Shown here: piece by piece, positions 27,453-36,933 of the stretch
Numbering within the stretch: the first letter of the stretch is position 1
Layout of the letters: every line of letters starts with the position of its first letter
From: Martelella sp. HB161492
GTDB taxonomy: Bacteria > Pseudomonadota > Alphaproteobacteria > Rhizobiales > Rhizobiaceae
Assembly: GCF_013184775.1 (NCBI RefSeq)
Contig: NZ_JAATVV010000010.1
Coordinates: forward strand, 124,001 to 188,000
Direction of reading: 5' to 3'
DNA length: 64,000 nucleotides
Program-made: the position numbers and the translations under genes
The notes under the pieces: model-generated
Told to the model about the DNA's origin: nothing
The model's database searches: none
What the model saw: only the letters and a program-made list of their open reading frames with translations

Positions 27453-27473
27453 AGGCAAATAAGGAGCATCATC

Positions 27474-27722
27474 ATGAATAAGCTGATTGCATCCGCTGCA
27501 TTTGCTGCCGCTCTTGTCGCAGCCCCGTTCGCCTTTGCCGCCCAGTCAGACAACCCGGTGGCACCGGATGCGGCACATCTGACCAAATCGCCTCCGGGCA
27601 GCTTGGTCACGATCGTCGGCACGAACAACGCCGGTAATGAGACCAATTTCTACTATCGCGTCCAGCCTGATGGCTCGTTGAAGCTCATCTTCCAGGAAGC
27701 GATCAACGACAGCGACCGCTGA
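27474..27722 (+). CDS. Small secreted protein, tandem family copy 2 (most divergent)
   Basis: This 82-residue protein has a signal peptide (residues 1-22, AAPFAFAAQ) and a family core with changes: HLTKSPPGSLVTIVGTNNAG and NETNFYYRVQPDGSLKLIF. It ends in NDSDR, close to the TDSDN ends of copies 3 and 4. It is more divergent than the others, so it probably separated earlier or evolves under a different constraint. AAGGAG lies 7 nt before the ATG. Confidence 0.85.
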   Translation: MNKLIASAAFAAALVAAPFAFAAQSDNPVAPDAAHLTKSPPGSLVTIVGTNNAGNETNFYYRVQPDGSLKLIFQEAINDSDR

Positions 27723-27765
27723 TCTTCAGGGCTCTGGCCCTGCAAAGATCCCCGTCGCCTCGATG

Positions 27766-27801
27766 GCTCCCGATCAAGCCCCGGTCACAGAGGGTGGGAG
27801 C
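27766..27801 (+). promoter_or_regulatory. Leader stem-loop of small gene 3
   Basis: GCTCCC / GGGAGC arms with a 24-nt loop lie 4 nt (ACCC) before AAGGAG. Confidence 0.6.
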
Positions 27802-27818
27802 ACCCAAGGAGAGATAAA

Positions 27819-28067
27819 ATGAACATGAAGATTGTATCGGCCGCGCTTGCCGCTGGCCTTATCACTGCCCCTGCCGCTTTTGCCGCCCAGCCGGTTGCTC
27901 CGGTTGCCCCGAATGCGACGCACCTGACCAAGTCCCCTGCCGGCAGCGTTGTCGAAATCACTGGCCAGAACCAGTTCGGCAATGAAACCAACTACGTCTA
28001 CAAGGTTCAGCAGGACGGTTCGCTGAAGCTCGAGTTCCAGAACCCGGTTACCGACAGCGACAACTGA
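27819..28067 (+). CDS. Small secreted protein, tandem family copy 3
   Basis: This 82-residue protein has a signal peptide ending AAFAAQ, then PVAPVAPNATHLTKSPAG, a core like copy 1 and the end NPVTDSDN. It differs from copy 4 at only five positions, four of them in the signal peptide. AAGGAG lies 7 nt before the ATG. Confidence 0.87.
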   Translation: MNMKIVSAALAAGLITAPAAFAAQPVAPVAPNATHLTKSPAGSVVEITGQNQFGNETNYVYKVQQDGSLKLEFQNPVTDSDN

Positions 28068-28113
28068 TCGGCGACGGCGGATGACCGCCGGTCCCGAACC
28101 AAGAACCAATATG

Positions 28114-28149
28114 GCTCCCGATCAAGCCCCGGTCACAGAGGGTGGGAGC
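28114..28149 (+). promoter_or_regulatory. Leader stem-loop of small gene 4
   Basis: It has the same sequence as the copy 3 leader: GCTCCC / GGGAGC, then ACCC and AAGGAG. Confidence 0.6.
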
Positions 28150-28166
28150 ACCCAAGGAGAACGAAC

Positions 28167-28415
28167 ATGAACATGAAGATTGCTTCGGCCGCACTCGTTG
28201 CCGGCCTCATTGCCGCCCCTGCCGCTTTTGCCGCTCAGCCGGTTGCTCCGGTTGCTCCGAATGCGACGCACCTGACCAAGTCCCCTGCCGGCAGCGTTGT
28301 CGAAATCACTGGCCAGAACCAGTTCGGCAATGAAACCAATTACGTCTACAAGGTTCAGCAGGACGGTTCGCTGAAACTCGAGTTCCAGAACACGGTTACC
28401 GACAGCGATAACTGA
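28167..28415 (+). CDS. Small secreted protein, tandem family copy 4
   Basis: This 82-residue protein has a mature part identical to copy 3 except for one residue near the C terminus (NTVTDSDN against NPVTDSDN). This supports recent duplication. No cysteines, no recognised domain. The downstream spacer carries a small GGCGG-ATGA-CCGCC hairpin, also found after copy 3. Confidence 0.87.
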   Translation: MNMKIASAALVAGLIAAPAAFAAQPVAPVAPNATHLTKSPAGSVVEITGQNQFGNETNYVYKVQQDGSLKLEFQNTVTDSDN

Positions 28416-28461
28416 TCGGCGACGGCGGATGACCGCCGGCCCCGAACCAAGAACCAGTACG

Positions 28462-28497
28462 GCTCCCGATCAAGCCCCGGTCACAGAGGGTGGGAGC
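28462..28497 (+). promoter_or_regulatory. Leader stem-loop of small gene 5
   Basis: Identical in arms and position to those of copies 3 and 4 (GCTCCC / GGGAGC). Confidence 0.6.
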
Positions 28498-28514
28498 ACC
28501 CAAGGAGAACGAAC

Positions 28515-28748
28515 ATGAACATGAAGATTGCTTCGGCCGCACTCGTTGCTGGCCTCATCGCCGCCCCTGCCGCTTTTGCCGCTCAGCCGGTTGCCCCGAA
28601 TGCGACGCACCTGACCAAGTCCCCCGCTGGCAGCGTCGTCGAGATCTCCGGTCAGAACCAGTTCGGCAACACGACCAACTACGTCTACAAGGTCCAGCAG
28701 GACGGTTCGCTGAAGCTTGTCTATCAGGCTCAGCAGACCAACGACTAA
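28515..28748 (+). CDS. Small secreted protein, tandem family copy 5 (mosaic)
   Basis: This 77-residue protein has a signal peptide identical to copy 4, lacks one VAP triplet of the mature N terminus, and has a C-terminal half like copy 1 (VVEISGQNQFG, NTTNYVYKVQQDG, ending AQQTND instead of TDSDN). It looks like a recombinant between copy 4-type and copy 1-type genes. It is followed by a TGCGTCC-TTTT-GGACGCA hairpin and then a convergent terminator. Confidence 0.85.
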   Translation: MNMKIASAALVAGLIAAPAAFAAQPVAPNATHLTKSPAGSVVEISGQNQFGNTTNYVYKVQQDGSLKLVYQAQQTND

Positions 28749-28910
28749 GGCGGCGTGCGTCCTTTTGGACGCATCAGGACGCTTTAACTTATTGAATCGA
28801 CGCATCGTTCTTTTCGAAAATCGATTCCGACTTTCGACCCGATGCGTTGAGGGACTGAATTGATCACCTGGTGTGCCACTGAACGTGCCGGCCTGCCAGG
28901 TGGTCCTTGG

Positions 28911-28936
28911 AAAAAGGCGGCAGACGCCGTCTTTTT
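28911..28936. terminator. Bidirectional intrinsic terminator
   Basis: AAAAAGGCGGC-AGAC-GCCGTCTTTTT forms an 11-bp stem (one G-U) with A-run and T-run flanks. It can end the small-protein array on the plus strand and pgi on the minus strand. Confidence 0.8.
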
Positions 28937-28950
28937 CATCTCCTGGGGAT

Positions 28951-28978
28951 AGCCCGTGGCGGGAAACCGCCACGGGCT
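28951..28978. terminator. GC stem-loop after pgi
   Basis: A 12-bp perfect stem AGCCCGTGGCGG-GAAA-CCGCCACGGGCT lies 13 bp beyond the pgi stop. On the plus strand it is followed by GTTTC. It probably protects or ends the pgi transcript together with the neighbouring terminator. Confidence 0.65.
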
Positions 28979-28991
28979 GTTTCCGTATGTG

Positions 28992-30617
28992 CTATCGCGC
29001 CATTGAAAGCAGGGTTGCGACCAGACCCTTTGTCGAGCTGTCGTGCCCATCGGCGGTCTCGGTCCCGGAGACGACCGGCAGAAGTCCGGTGGCGAGTTCC
29101 TTGCCGAGTTCCACGCCCCACTGATCAAAGGAATTGATGTTGAACAGTGCACCCTCGACAAAGACGCGATGTTCGTAAAGGGCGATCAGTCGGCCAAGCG
29201 CGAAGGGCGTCAGGCTGTCATAGACAAAGGTGATCGACGGGCGGTTGCCGGAGAAGACCCGGTGCGGGCCGATCTTTGCTGCCGTTGCCGCATCGGCGCC
29301 CTTGGCAAGAAGCTGGCCCTTGGCCTCTTCCAGCGAACGGCCCTTCATCAGCGCTTCTGACTGGGCCAGGCAATTGGCCATCAACAGCTGGTGCTGATGC
29401 CTCAGCTTTGGCTCGAAGCCATTGGCGGCGATCATGAATTCGATCGGGATAATATTGGTGCCCTGATGCAGCAGCTGGAAAAAGGCGTGCTGGCCATTGG
29501 TGCCGGGCTCGCCCCAGACGATCGGGCCCGTCGGCGTCGTGACATCCTTGGAATCGATCGTTACCGACTTGCCGTTTGATTCCATATCGAGCTGCTGCAG
29601 ATAGGCGGCAAAGCGCGACAGACGCTGGTCATAGGGAATGACCGCGCGCGACGGATAGCCGAGCACGACGCGCTGGTAAAAGCCGAGAAGGCCCAGCATG
29701 AAGGGCAGGTTCTCACGTGTCGGCGCGGTTCGGAAATGATTGTCCATCGCATGGGCGCCGTCAAGGAAAGCGAGGAAATCCGCCTTGCCGATGGCGATCA
29801 TCAGCGGCAGGCCAATGGCCGACCAGATCGAGTAGCGCCCGCCGACCCAGTCCCAGAAACCGAAGATCCGGTCCGAAGCGATGCCGAATGCGGCCACCTT
29901 GTCGAGTGCCGTTGACACGGCTGCGAAATGGGCGCCGACGGCCTCTTCGCCCAGCGCATCGGCGATGAAGGCGCGCGCCGTCTTGGCATTGGTCATCGTC
30001 TCGATGGTGGTGAAGGTCTTGGAGGCAACGATGAACAGGGTCGTTGCCGGATCAAGTTCCTTGATCGTATCGGCGATATGGGCGCCATCGACATTGGAAA
30101 CATAATGGAGCTTCGGGCCGTCATGGAAGGGCGCCAGCGCCAGCGTGGTCATGGCCGGGCCGAGATCGGAGCCGCCAATGCCGATATTGACGACATCGGT
30201 GAAGGCCTTGCCGGTGGCACCTGACAGGGCGCCGGAGCGGATGGCTTCGGCAAAGACGCCCATGGCATCGAGCACGGCATTGACGTCCGGCATCACATCG
30301 GCGCCATCGACCAGAACCGGTGTGTTCGAGCGGTTGCGCAGCGCGGTATGCAGAACGGCGCGATCCTCGGTCAGGTTGATTTTCTCACCGGCAAACATCG
30401 CCGCACGCTTGCCGGCAACGTCGGCCTTGTCGGCAAGCGTTTCCAGAAGCGCGAGGATCTCGTCATTGACCGCCGATTTGGAGAAGTCCATCACCAGATC
30501 GTCAAAACGGATGCTGTAGCGCGAAAACCGGCCAGGATCGGCGGCAAAAGCGGCGCGCAGGTCGGTCGCGCCGGTCTTTTCGGCGGCCGTCTTTAGCTCT
30601 TGGATGATTGCGTCCAT
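28992..30617 (-). CDS. pgi: Glucose-6-phosphate isomerase
   Basis: This 541-residue enzyme of glycolysis interconverts glucose-6-P and fructose-6-P. Family signatures are present: [30 protein letters not shown], and the C-terminal [19 protein letters not shown] segment. The start ATG at 30617 has AAGGAG upstream. It converges on the small-protein array. Confidence 0.98.
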   Translation of the reverse strand: MDAIIQELKTAAEKTGATDLRAAFAADPGRFSRYSIRFDDLVMDFSKSAVNDEILALLETLADKADVAGKRAAMFAGEKINLTEDRAVLHTALRNRSNTPVLVDGADVMPDVNAVLDAMGVFAEAIRSGALSGATGKAFTDVVNIGIGGSDLGPAMTTLALAPFHDGPKLHYVSNVDGAHIADTIKELDPATTLFIVASKTFTTIETMTNAKTARAFIADALGEEAVGAHFAAVSTALDKVAAFGIASDRIFGFWDWVGGRYSIWSAIGLPLMIAIGKADFLAFLDGAHAMDNHFRTAPTRENLPFMLGLLGFYQRVVLGYPSRAVIPYDQRLSRFAAYLQQLDMESNGKSVTIDSKDVTTPTGPIVWGEPGTNGQHAFFQLLHQGTNIIPIEFMIAANGFEPKLRHQHQLLMANCLAQSEALMKGRSLEEAKGQLLAKGADAATAAKIGPHRVFSGNRPSITFVYDSLTPFALGRLIALYEHRVFVEGALFNINSFDQWGVELGKELATGLLPVVSGTETADGHDSSTKGLVATLLSMAR

Positions 30618-30914
30618 GGGAAAGCTCCTTGGGAATGTCCGGGGAAATTGCCGGAAGATCGCTGCAATTCTAGACTGTAATTAAACCGATTGAATGGACA
30701 AATGTCAGCTTCGGAACGATAAATACCTTTACGCCATGACATTCAAGGCAGCCATAACGACAAAATCAAGCCCGCGATCGTCTTTTCTGGCGGCAAAGGG
30801 GCGGCCTGACGCGCTTGTGCGGAGGCTCCCCATGGCGCGGTCTTTCCAGGTGAAAGGGCTTTTTCCCAAGGTGGAACGGCGCGCGGCACGCGCCGCCTGT
30901 TCAAAAAGGGCGCT

Positions 30915-31331
30915 TCAGACCTTCTTCAGCCTCGAATGCGCATTGCCCTCGGCATCGCGCCGGTGCGCGAACAGCATGAAATAGATGAAGAAGAAGGGGA
31001 TTGCCGAGAGATAGCAGATATCCTTGTGGTGCCCCATATCATTGGCCCGGAAAACGGTGAAGCGCCCGAAAGCCAGACCGGGAATGATGGCATAGGCCGA
31101 AAGGCCGACATAATAGGCAGTCGACAGTGCCAGGCCGGTGCCACCGACGGCACTTTCCAGCGGAAAGGCAAAATCAAGCAGATAGGAAATCACCAGATTG
31201 ACGACAAAGATCAGCCCGGCGCGCAGAATATAATCGGTGCGGTTGTATTTATACTTCCCGGTCGTCAGAAAGACACCAATCAGAACACCCGCAGCGCTGG
31301 TCGCATAGGGCAAAAAGAAAAGTCCAGACAT
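30915..31331 (-). CDS. Small four-helix membrane protein of unknown function
   Basis: This 138-residue protein has four hydrophobic segments (about residues 5-20, 32-50, 65-85 and 105-125), short loops, and a charged C terminus (HRRDAEGNAHSRLKKV). No domain is recognised. The ATG at 31331 has GGGAGGAATTG upstream, so the longer frame from 31391 was rejected. The 297 bp between it and pgi hold a CGGCGCG/CGCGCCG hairpin (30877-30895) and no gene. Confidence 0.75.
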   Translation of the reverse strand: MSGLFFLPYATSAAGVLIGVFLTTGKYKYNRTDYILRAGLIFVVNLVISYLLDFAFPLESAVGGTGLALSTAYYVGLSAYAIIPGLAFGRFTVFRANDMGHHKDICYLSAIPFFFIYFMLFAHRRDAEGNAHSRLKKV

Positions 31332-31861
31332 TTCAATTCCTCCCGATGTTCTTGTTATGCGATGATCGTCGCATGTGTCAGATTGTCGCACATCCGTGCG
31401 CGCTTGTCGATTATTATGACGTGAACGTCAAATCCGGAGCATTTCGCTGCAAATGTAAGCAGCAATGGGCCTTGCCGGAACGACAAAGAGTGGCAGCTTT
31501 AAGGTTGATGTGGGTCAATGCTGACCGATATCGTAGGTGTGGACGAACGAAAAATTCCTGATATCGGTCAAGTCCGCCTTTTAAAACAGGAAAAAGAGTG
31601 ATGAAATCCGGTCACAAGGATGACGAAAATGCGGCCTTGTGCCAAAATGCCACAGTGGCGGGACTCACGTTTTCTTGAAAACTGCGGTAAGAGGCCGCAA
31701 AGCGCTTGTCTCTCCGAATGGCGGGACAGGCTTTATTATAACTTTCACGTGCATTCTGGCATGATGGCAGCCGTCGCGGGGACCGGCGGTCGCGAAAGTG
31801 TCAAGTGCTAAGGGACAACCCAGTCCGGATCCTCCGCGCGGTTCCGGCATGTCGCTAGAGA
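31332..31861. promoter_or_regulatory. 530-bp intergenic region before the cyo operon
   Basis: No credible gene. It contains an FNR/FixK-like site TTGATGTGGGTCAA at 31505-31518 (one mismatch to TTGAT-N4-ATCAA). Directly after it an inverted repeat has TGACCGATATC at 31522-31532 and GATATCGGTCA at 31560-31570 (11-bp arms, 27 nt apart). The region probably holds divergent promoters for the membrane protein and cyoABCD. Confidence 0.55.
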
Positions 31862-32977
31862 GTGAAGACGATTGTGAACCTTCTTAAGTTTTTGAAACCG
31901 GCGCTGCTTCTACCTTTTGCGCTTCTCCTTTCGGGCTGTCAGCTGGTGCTTCTCAATCCTGCGGGTTGGGTAGCAGCACAGGAACGCGACCTTCTGGTGG
32001 TCTCGACGATCCTGATGCTGATCATCATCATTCCGGTGCTGATCATGGGCGTCTACATGCCCTGGCGCTATCGCGCCTCGCGTCCGAATACCGATGATTA
32101 CGATCCTGAATTCGAACATTCTTCCGTCTTCGAAGCTTTTATCTGGGGCGTACCTGTTCTGATCATCATCGCGCTCGGCGCGCTGACCTGGATCTACACC
32201 CACAAGCTCGATCCCTATAAGCCGCTCACCCATATCGACGCCAAGCCGATCGAGGTCGAAGCGGTATCGATGGACTGGAAATGGCTGTTCATCTATCCCG
32301 AGCTGAACATTGCCTCGGTCAACGAGCTGGTGGTTCCCACGGGCCGTCCGGTCAACATGTCGCTGACCTCGACCTCGGTCATGAACACCTTCTCGGTTCC
32401 GGCCCTCGCCGGCATGATCTATTCCATGGCCGGCATGGAGACGAAGCTGCATTTCGTCGCTGACGAATCGGGCAAATATTATGGCCGCTCGGCCAATTAT
32501 TCCGGCCCCGGTTTCGCCCACATGGATTTCACGACCTATGCGGTGAACGAGGACAATTTCAACAGCTGGGTCGACAAGGTGAAGAGCCAGGGCTCTGATC
32601 TTTCGATCGACAATTACCGCGTGCTTGAAAAGCCCTCCGTTGCCAACAGCGTTTCCTATTACAATGGCGTTGCTGATGGCCTGTTCGACAAGATCGTCGG
32701 TCTCTGCGTCGATCCGGGCAAGGTCTGCCTCGGTGACATGATGATGCAGGACATGATGGGCGGCGGTGGCCTTGATGGCATCAAGGACAAGGAAAAATAC
32801 GTCTATGACGAGTTTACCCCTGGCGAAGGCTTTGACAGCCACGAGTTCCAGGAAACGCTTCATGGCAATCCTGATGAGCCGACCAAGGGCCCGCTCGATG
32901 TCCGCAATCCCGACCAGACCGCCATGCTGATCAAGAACGGCACGACGCTCAACAATGACAAGGCGAGGCAGGAATGA
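31862..32977 (+). CDS. cyoA: Cytochrome bo3 ubiquinol oxidase subunit II
   Basis: This 371-residue lipoprotein has a signal peptide with lipobox LLLSGC (Cys26), two transmembrane helices (about 43-65 and 89-110) and a periplasmic cupredoxin domain that lacks the CuA ligands, as in quinol oxidases ([29 protein letters not shown]). The start is GTG at 31862. The C-terminal region carries a Met-rich stretch ([11 protein letters not shown]) longer than in E. coli CyoA. It overlaps cyoB by ATGA. Confidence 0.94.
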   Translation: MKTIVNLLKFLKPALLLPFALLLSGCQLVLLNPAGWVAAQERDLLVVSTILMLIIIIPVLIMGVYMPWRYRASRPNTDDYDPEFEHSSVFEAFIWGVPVLIIIALGALTWIYTHKLDPYKPLTHIDAKPIEVEAVSMDWKWLFIYPELNIASVNELVVPTGRPVNMSLTSTSVMNTFSVPALAGMIYSMAGMETKLHFVADESGKYYGRSANYSGPGFAHMDFTTYAVNEDNFNSWVDKVKSQGSDLSIDNYRVLEKPSVANSVSYYNGVADGLFDKIVGLCVDPGKVCLGDMMMQDMMGGGGLDGIKDKEKYVYDEFTPGEGFDSHEFQETLHGNPDEPTKGPLDVRNPDQTAMLIKNGTTLNNDKARQE

Positions 32978-34959
32978 GCTCTGAAAACCTTCAACACCTC
33001 TTGCTGGGCAAGCTGGACTGGTCACAGATCCCCTATAATGTCCTGATTCTCGACTTCACCTTTGCCGGTGTCGTCATTGCCGGTCTCGCCGTCCTCGGCG
33101 TGATCACCTACTACAAGAAGTGGGGCTATCTCTGGAGCGAGTGGTTCACCTCGGTTGACCACAAGAAGATCGGTATCATGTATATCGTTCTGGCCCTGGT
33201 CATGCTGTTCCGCGGCTTTACGGACGCCATCATGATGCGTGCCCAGCAGGCGATTGCCGCCGGCGGGGCGCAGGGCTATCTGCCGCCGCACCACTTTGAC
33301 CAGATCTTCTCGGCCCACGGCACGATCATGATCTTCTTCTTCGCCATGGCCATGCTGGTCGGGGTGATGAACGTGGCCATGCCGCTGCAGATCGGCGCGC
33401 GCGACGTTGCCTTTCCGTGGCTGAACAACTTCTCCTTCTGGATGACGGTGTCCGGCGCGATCCTGATCAACCTGTCGCTGTTCATCGGCCTGTTCTCGCG
33501 CACCGGCTGGCTCGCCATGCCGCCACTGTCGGGGATTGCCTATTCACCGGATGTGGGTGTCGACTATTACATATGGGCGCTACAGATAGCGGGCATAGGT
33601 ACGACCCTATCGGGCGTGAACATGATCGCGACCATCTTCAAGATGCGCGCGCCTGGCATGACGCTGATGCGCATGCCGGTCTTCACCTGGACCACCCTTT
33701 GCGCCAATGTTCTGATCGTCGCAGCCTTCCCGGTTCTGACGGCAACGCTCGCCATGCTCGCCCTTGACCGTTATTTCGGCATGCATTTCTTCACGAATGA
33801 CATGGGCGGCAATCCGATGATGTATGTGAACCTCATCTGGATCTGGGGCCACCCGGAAGTCTACATCCTGATCCTGCCCTGCTTCGGTATCTTCTCCGAA
33901 GTGGTTGCGACCTTCTCGGGCAAGCCGCTGTTTGGCTATCGCTCGATGGTCTATGCAACGGCCTGCATCATGGTTCTGTCGTTTATCGTCTGGCTCCACC
34001 ACTTCTTCACCATGGGCTCGGGCGCCAACGTCAATACCTTCTTCGGTATCGCGACGATGGTCATCGCCGTGCCGACGGGTGCCAAGATCTTCAACTGGCT
34101 GTTCACGCTCTATCGCGGCAAGGTTCGCTTCGAGACCCCGATGTACTGGACGGTCGGCTTCCTGATCACCTTCACCATCGGTGGCATGACCGGCGTCATG
34201 CTGGCTGTTCCGCCGGCTGACTTCCAGCTGCACAACACGCTGTTCCTGATCGCCCACTTCCATAACGTCATTATCGGCGGCGTGGTCTTCGGCCTGATGG
34301 CAGGCTATACCTACTGGTGGCCGAAGATGCTCGGCTTCCGCCTTGACGACAAGTGGGGCCGCCGGTCCTTCTGGTTCTGGTTTGTCGGCTTCTATTTTGC
34401 CTTCATGCCGCTCTACGTCCTCGGCCTGATGGGCGTCACCCGCCGCCTGCAGAGCTACTCGGATACGTCCTGGCAGATCTATTTCGTCATCGCCTTCTTC
34501 GGTGCACTGCTGATTGCCTGCGGCATCGCCTGCACGGTCATTCAGCTCTTCGTCTCGATCAAGAACCGCGAGCAGCTGAAATGTGGTCCCGATCCGTGGA
34601 ACGGCCGTACGCTCGAATGGGCAGCGGCGTCTCCTTGCCCGCCCTACAACTTTCCGGGCGACATCGAGGTCCATGGCCGTGACGCCTTCTGGCAGATGAA
34701 GAAGGACGGCTTCAAGTGGCCGACCGACTACAAGCCGATCCACATGCCGAAATACACCTGGGCCGGTATCATCCCGGCGGGTATCTGCCTCATCCTCGGC
34801 TTTGCTCTGGTGTGGCATATCTGGTGGCTCGTGATCGTCGCCTTCCTCGGTGCGATTGGTTCCATCATCGCCCACACCTTCAATTTCGATCGTGACTATT
34901 ACATCCCGGCCGAAGTGGTCGCCGAGACCGAAGCCAAGGCCAAGGAGGCTTACGTATGA
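32974..34959 (+). CDS. cyoB: Cytochrome bo3 ubiquinol oxidase subunit I
   Basis: This 661-residue heme-copper oxidase catalytic subunit has about 15 membrane segments. It shows the CuB His and cross-linked Tyr in [14 protein letters not shown], the His pair in WLHHFFTMG, and the heme ligands in HNVIIGG and [10 protein letters not shown]. It reduces oxygen to water with quinol electrons and pumps protons. Confidence 0.97.
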   Translation: MSSENLQHLLLGKLDWSQIPYNVLILDFTFAGVVIAGLAVLGVITYYKKWGYLWSEWFTSVDHKKIGIMYIVLALVMLFRGFTDAIMMRAQQAIAAGGAQGYLPPHHFDQIFSAHGTIMIFFFAMAMLVGVMNVAMPLQIGARDVAFPWLNNFSFWMTVSGAILINLSLFIGLFSRTGWLAMPPLSGIAYSPDVGVDYYIWALQIAGIGTTLSGVNMIATIFKMRAPGMTLMRMPVFTWTTLCANVLIVAAFPVLTATLAMLALDRYFGMHFFTNDMGGNPMMYVNLIWIWGHPEVYILILPCFGIFSEVVATFSGKPLFGYRSMVYATACIMVLSFIVWLHHFFTMGSGANVNTFFGIATMVIAVPTGAKIFNWLFTLYRGKVRFETPMYWTVGFLITFTIGGMTGVMLAVPPADFQLHNTLFLIAHFHNVIIGGVVFGLMAGYTYWWPKMLGFRLDDKWGRRSFWFWFVGFYFAFMPLYVLGLMGVTRRLQSYSDTSWQIYFVIAFFGALLIACGIACTVIQLFVSIKNREQLKCGPDPWNGRTLEWAAASPCPPYNFPGDIEVHGRDAFWQMKKDGFKWPTDYKPIHMPKYTWAGIIPAGICLILGFALVWHIWWLVIVAFLGAIGSIIAHTFNFDRDYYIPAEVVAETEAKAKEAYV

Positions 34960-35567
34960 CGAGTGCACACGCCACGGCTGACGCTCACCACGACGAGCAC
35001 GAGGGCCATCACGAAAGCCCGACGGCGCTCGGCTTCTGGATCTACCTGATGAGCGACTGCCTGATTTTCGGCACGCTCTTCGCAACCTATGCCGTGCTCG
35101 GCCGCGCCTATGCGGGCGGCCCGGCGCCGCAGGACCTGTTTGAACTCGACTTCGCGCTGATTGAAACCGCGTTGCTGCTGTTCTCCTCGGTCACCTTCGG
35201 CGTCGGCATGCTGAAGATGGACAAGGGCGACAAGGCCGGCCTGATGAAGTGGCTGGTGATTGCCGGGCTCTTCGCCATCGGCTTTCTGGCGATGGAACTC
35301 TATGAATTCCATCACTTCATCGAGATCGGCGCCGGTCCTGACCGTTCGGCCTTCCTGTCGGCCTATTTCACCCTGGTCGGCACCCACGGCCTGCACGTGA
35401 CCTTCGGCACGATCTGGCTGATCATTCTTCTTGTTCAGCTGTCGCGCAAGAATCTGAGCGAGGCCATGCGCCGCCGCGTCGCGACGCTGTCGATGTTCTG
35501 GCACTTCCTTGACTTGGTCTGGATTGGTGTCTTCTCGCTCGTCTACCTCACGGGAGTTGTTCTATGA
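34956..35567 (+). CDS. cyoC: Cytochrome bo3 ubiquinol oxidase subunit III
   Basis: This 203-residue membrane protein has five hydrophobic helices and a His/Glu-rich N terminus ([14 protein letters not shown]). The core [20 protein letters not shown] and [11 protein letters not shown] is typical of CyoC. ATGA overlaps on both sides show tight coupling. Confidence 0.96.
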   Translation: MTSAHATADAHHDEHEGHHESPTALGFWIYLMSDCLIFGTLFATYAVLGRAYAGGPAPQDLFELDFALIETALLLFSSVTFGVGMLKMDKGDKAGLMKWLVIAGLFAIGFLAMELYEFHHFIEIGAGPDRSAFLSAYFTLVGTHGLHVTFGTIWLIILLVQLSRKNLSEAMRRRVATLSMFWHFLDLVWIGVFSLVYLTGVVL

Positions 35568-36013
35568 GTGGTGCCAACCAACACGCTTCCCACGGCCATG
35601 GCAGCATGAAGAGCCTGATGACCGGCTTTGTGCTGGCCATCGTGCTCACCATCATCCCCTTTGGCCTGGTCATGGCCGATGCGATCTCCAGCAAGGCCTT
35701 CCTGCTGACGGTGATCATGATCTGCGCCGTTGCCCAGATCCTGGTGCATCTGAAGTATTTCCTGCTTCTGTCCTCGTCGCAGGAAGAAGGCTTCACCATG
35801 GCGGCGGCGCTTCTGGCGCTGATCCTGCTGCTGATCATCCTCGCCGGTTCGCTCTGGGTCATGCACAACATGAACGAGAACATGATGCCGATCCCGTCGC
35901 AGGGCGTGACCTATCTCGAAGATGGCACGATCATCTGCGAAACGCCGGAAATCGCACAGCAGCTGCGCGATGCAGGTGTTACCGGCAATATCGTCGTCAA
36001 GCCTGCCCAGTAA
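35564..36013 (+). CDS. cyoD: Cytochrome bo3 ubiquinol oxidase subunit IV
   Basis: This 149-residue protein has three hydrophobic helices and the conserved QILVHLKYFLLLSSSQE. It is somewhat longer than E. coli CyoD through a C-terminal periplasmic extension (GVTYLEDGTIICETPEIAQQ). It is the last cyo subunit; a terminator follows. No cyoE (heme O synthase) gene is present next to it. Confidence 0.93.
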   Translation: MSGANQHASHGHGSMKSLMTGFVLAIVLTIIPFGLVMADAISSKAFLLTVIMICAVAQILVHLKYFLLLSSSQEEGFTMAAALLALILLLIILAGSLWVMHNMNENMMPIPSQGVTYLEDGTIICETPEIAQQLRDAGVTGNIVVKPAQ

Positions 36014-36038
36014 GGCTTGCTTCGGCCCATCGATCTTG

Positions 36039-36077
36039 CGCCTCCCTTCGGTCCGTCCGCGGGGAGGCGTTTTGTTT
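36039..36077 (+). terminator. Terminator of cyoABCD
   Basis: CGCCTCCC / GGGAGGCG stem with a 15-nt loop, followed by TTTTGTTT. Confidence 0.75.
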
Positions 36078-36172
36078 GAAGCGGCAAATCGTCCGCCGGC
36101 CCGATCGGCTTTGCCCTCTCTCCAGCGGGCCGCTATAAGCCATTTCAGCGCCGTCACCGATAAGGAATTCTC

Positions 36173-36928
36173 ATGTCTGCCAGCATCAACAACCGCCGCC
36201 GCATCGCCGTTGCCACGCTGCTTGCCGCATTCTTCTTCGCGGTTTTCGCCAGCCTCGGCATCTGGCAGATCTACCGGCTGCAGTGGAAGCTGGATCTGAT
36301 TGCTCGCGTCGATGCCCGCGTCACCGCCCCGGCTCAGCCTGCACCGGGCAAGGCGGAATGGGCCGGGATCACCAGCGAAAAGGACAGCTACCGCCATGTG
36401 ACGGTCCATGGCAGCTATCTGAATGATGATGAGGTACAGGTCTATTACTCGACCTCGCTTGGTCCTGGCTATTTCGTCATGACGCCGCTGAAGCGCGATG
36501 ACGGCACGATCGTGATGATCAATCGCGGCTATGTGCCGGAGGAAAAGCGCGATCCCTCGACGCGTCAGCCGGTATCCGGCGAAACGACCGTGACGGGGCT
36601 GCTGCGCATGTCGGAGGATCATGGCTGGCTGTTTTCGCAGGACAACAAGCCGCAGGAAGGTCGCTGGTACCGCCGTGATGTCGGCGCGATCGCCAAGGCC
36701 AAGGGGCTTTCCGACGTCGCACCCTATTTCATCGATGCCGACAATACGCCCAATCCGGGTACCTATCCGATCGGCGGGCTGACGGTGGTGTCCTTCCGCA
36801 ATGCGCATTTAAGCTATGTCATCACCTGGTTCGGCATGGCGCTCGGCACGCTGATCGTCTACGGCGTCGTGTTGCGCCAGTTCGGTGTCTGGGGCAAGCC
36901 GGTGCGGGACCCGGAAGACGAGGACTGA
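36173..36928 (+). CDS. SURF1-family oxidase assembly protein
   Basis: This 251-residue protein has N- and C-terminal transmembrane helices (about 12-32 and 215-237) flanking a periplasmic SURF1 domain. Signatures are LGIWQIYRLQWKLDLI and MINRGYVPEEKRDP. SURF1 aids heme insertion into heme-copper oxidases. Its place directly after cyoABCD fits a dedicated CyoB assembly role. Confidence 0.93.
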   Translation: MSASINNRRRIAVATLLAAFFFAVFASLGIWQIYRLQWKLDLIARVDARVTAPAQPAPGKAEWAGITSEKDSYRHVTVHGSYLNDDEVQVYYSTSLGPGYFVMTPLKRDDGTIVMINRGYVPEEKRDPSTRQPVSGETTVTGLLRMSEDHGWLFSQDNKPQEGRWYRRDVGAIAKAKGLSDVAPYFIDADNTPNPGTYPIGGLTVVSFRNAHLSYVITWFGMALGTLIVYGVVLRQFGVWGKPVRDPEDED

Positions 36929-36933
36929 GAGCG

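Larger units (their letters stand above)
27763..28748 (+). repeat. Tandem direct repeat, 348-bp unit, about 2.8 copies
   Basis: The units start at 27763, 28111 and 28459. Each holds the stem-loop leader, ribosome site and one small gene, with its trailing spacer. Units 1 and 2 are near identical along the full 348 bp; unit 3 diverges in its second half and ends around 28748. The exact period shows recent tandem duplication or homogenisation. Confidence 0.9.

Noticed and set aside
27763-28748. CRISPR-like regular repeats
   Set aside because: The 348-bp period comes from whole duplicated genes with coding capacity, not short repeats with spacers; no cas genes are present.
31374-31392. Possible NifA site TGT...ACA before the cyo region
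   Set aside because: The spacer is 11 or 13 nt, not 10, and no sigma-54 promoter is near.
33607-35085. 492-codon open frame on the minus strand
   Set aside because: Antisense shadow of cyoB; its His/Asp/Arg-rich composition is typical of reversed GC-rich coding sequence.
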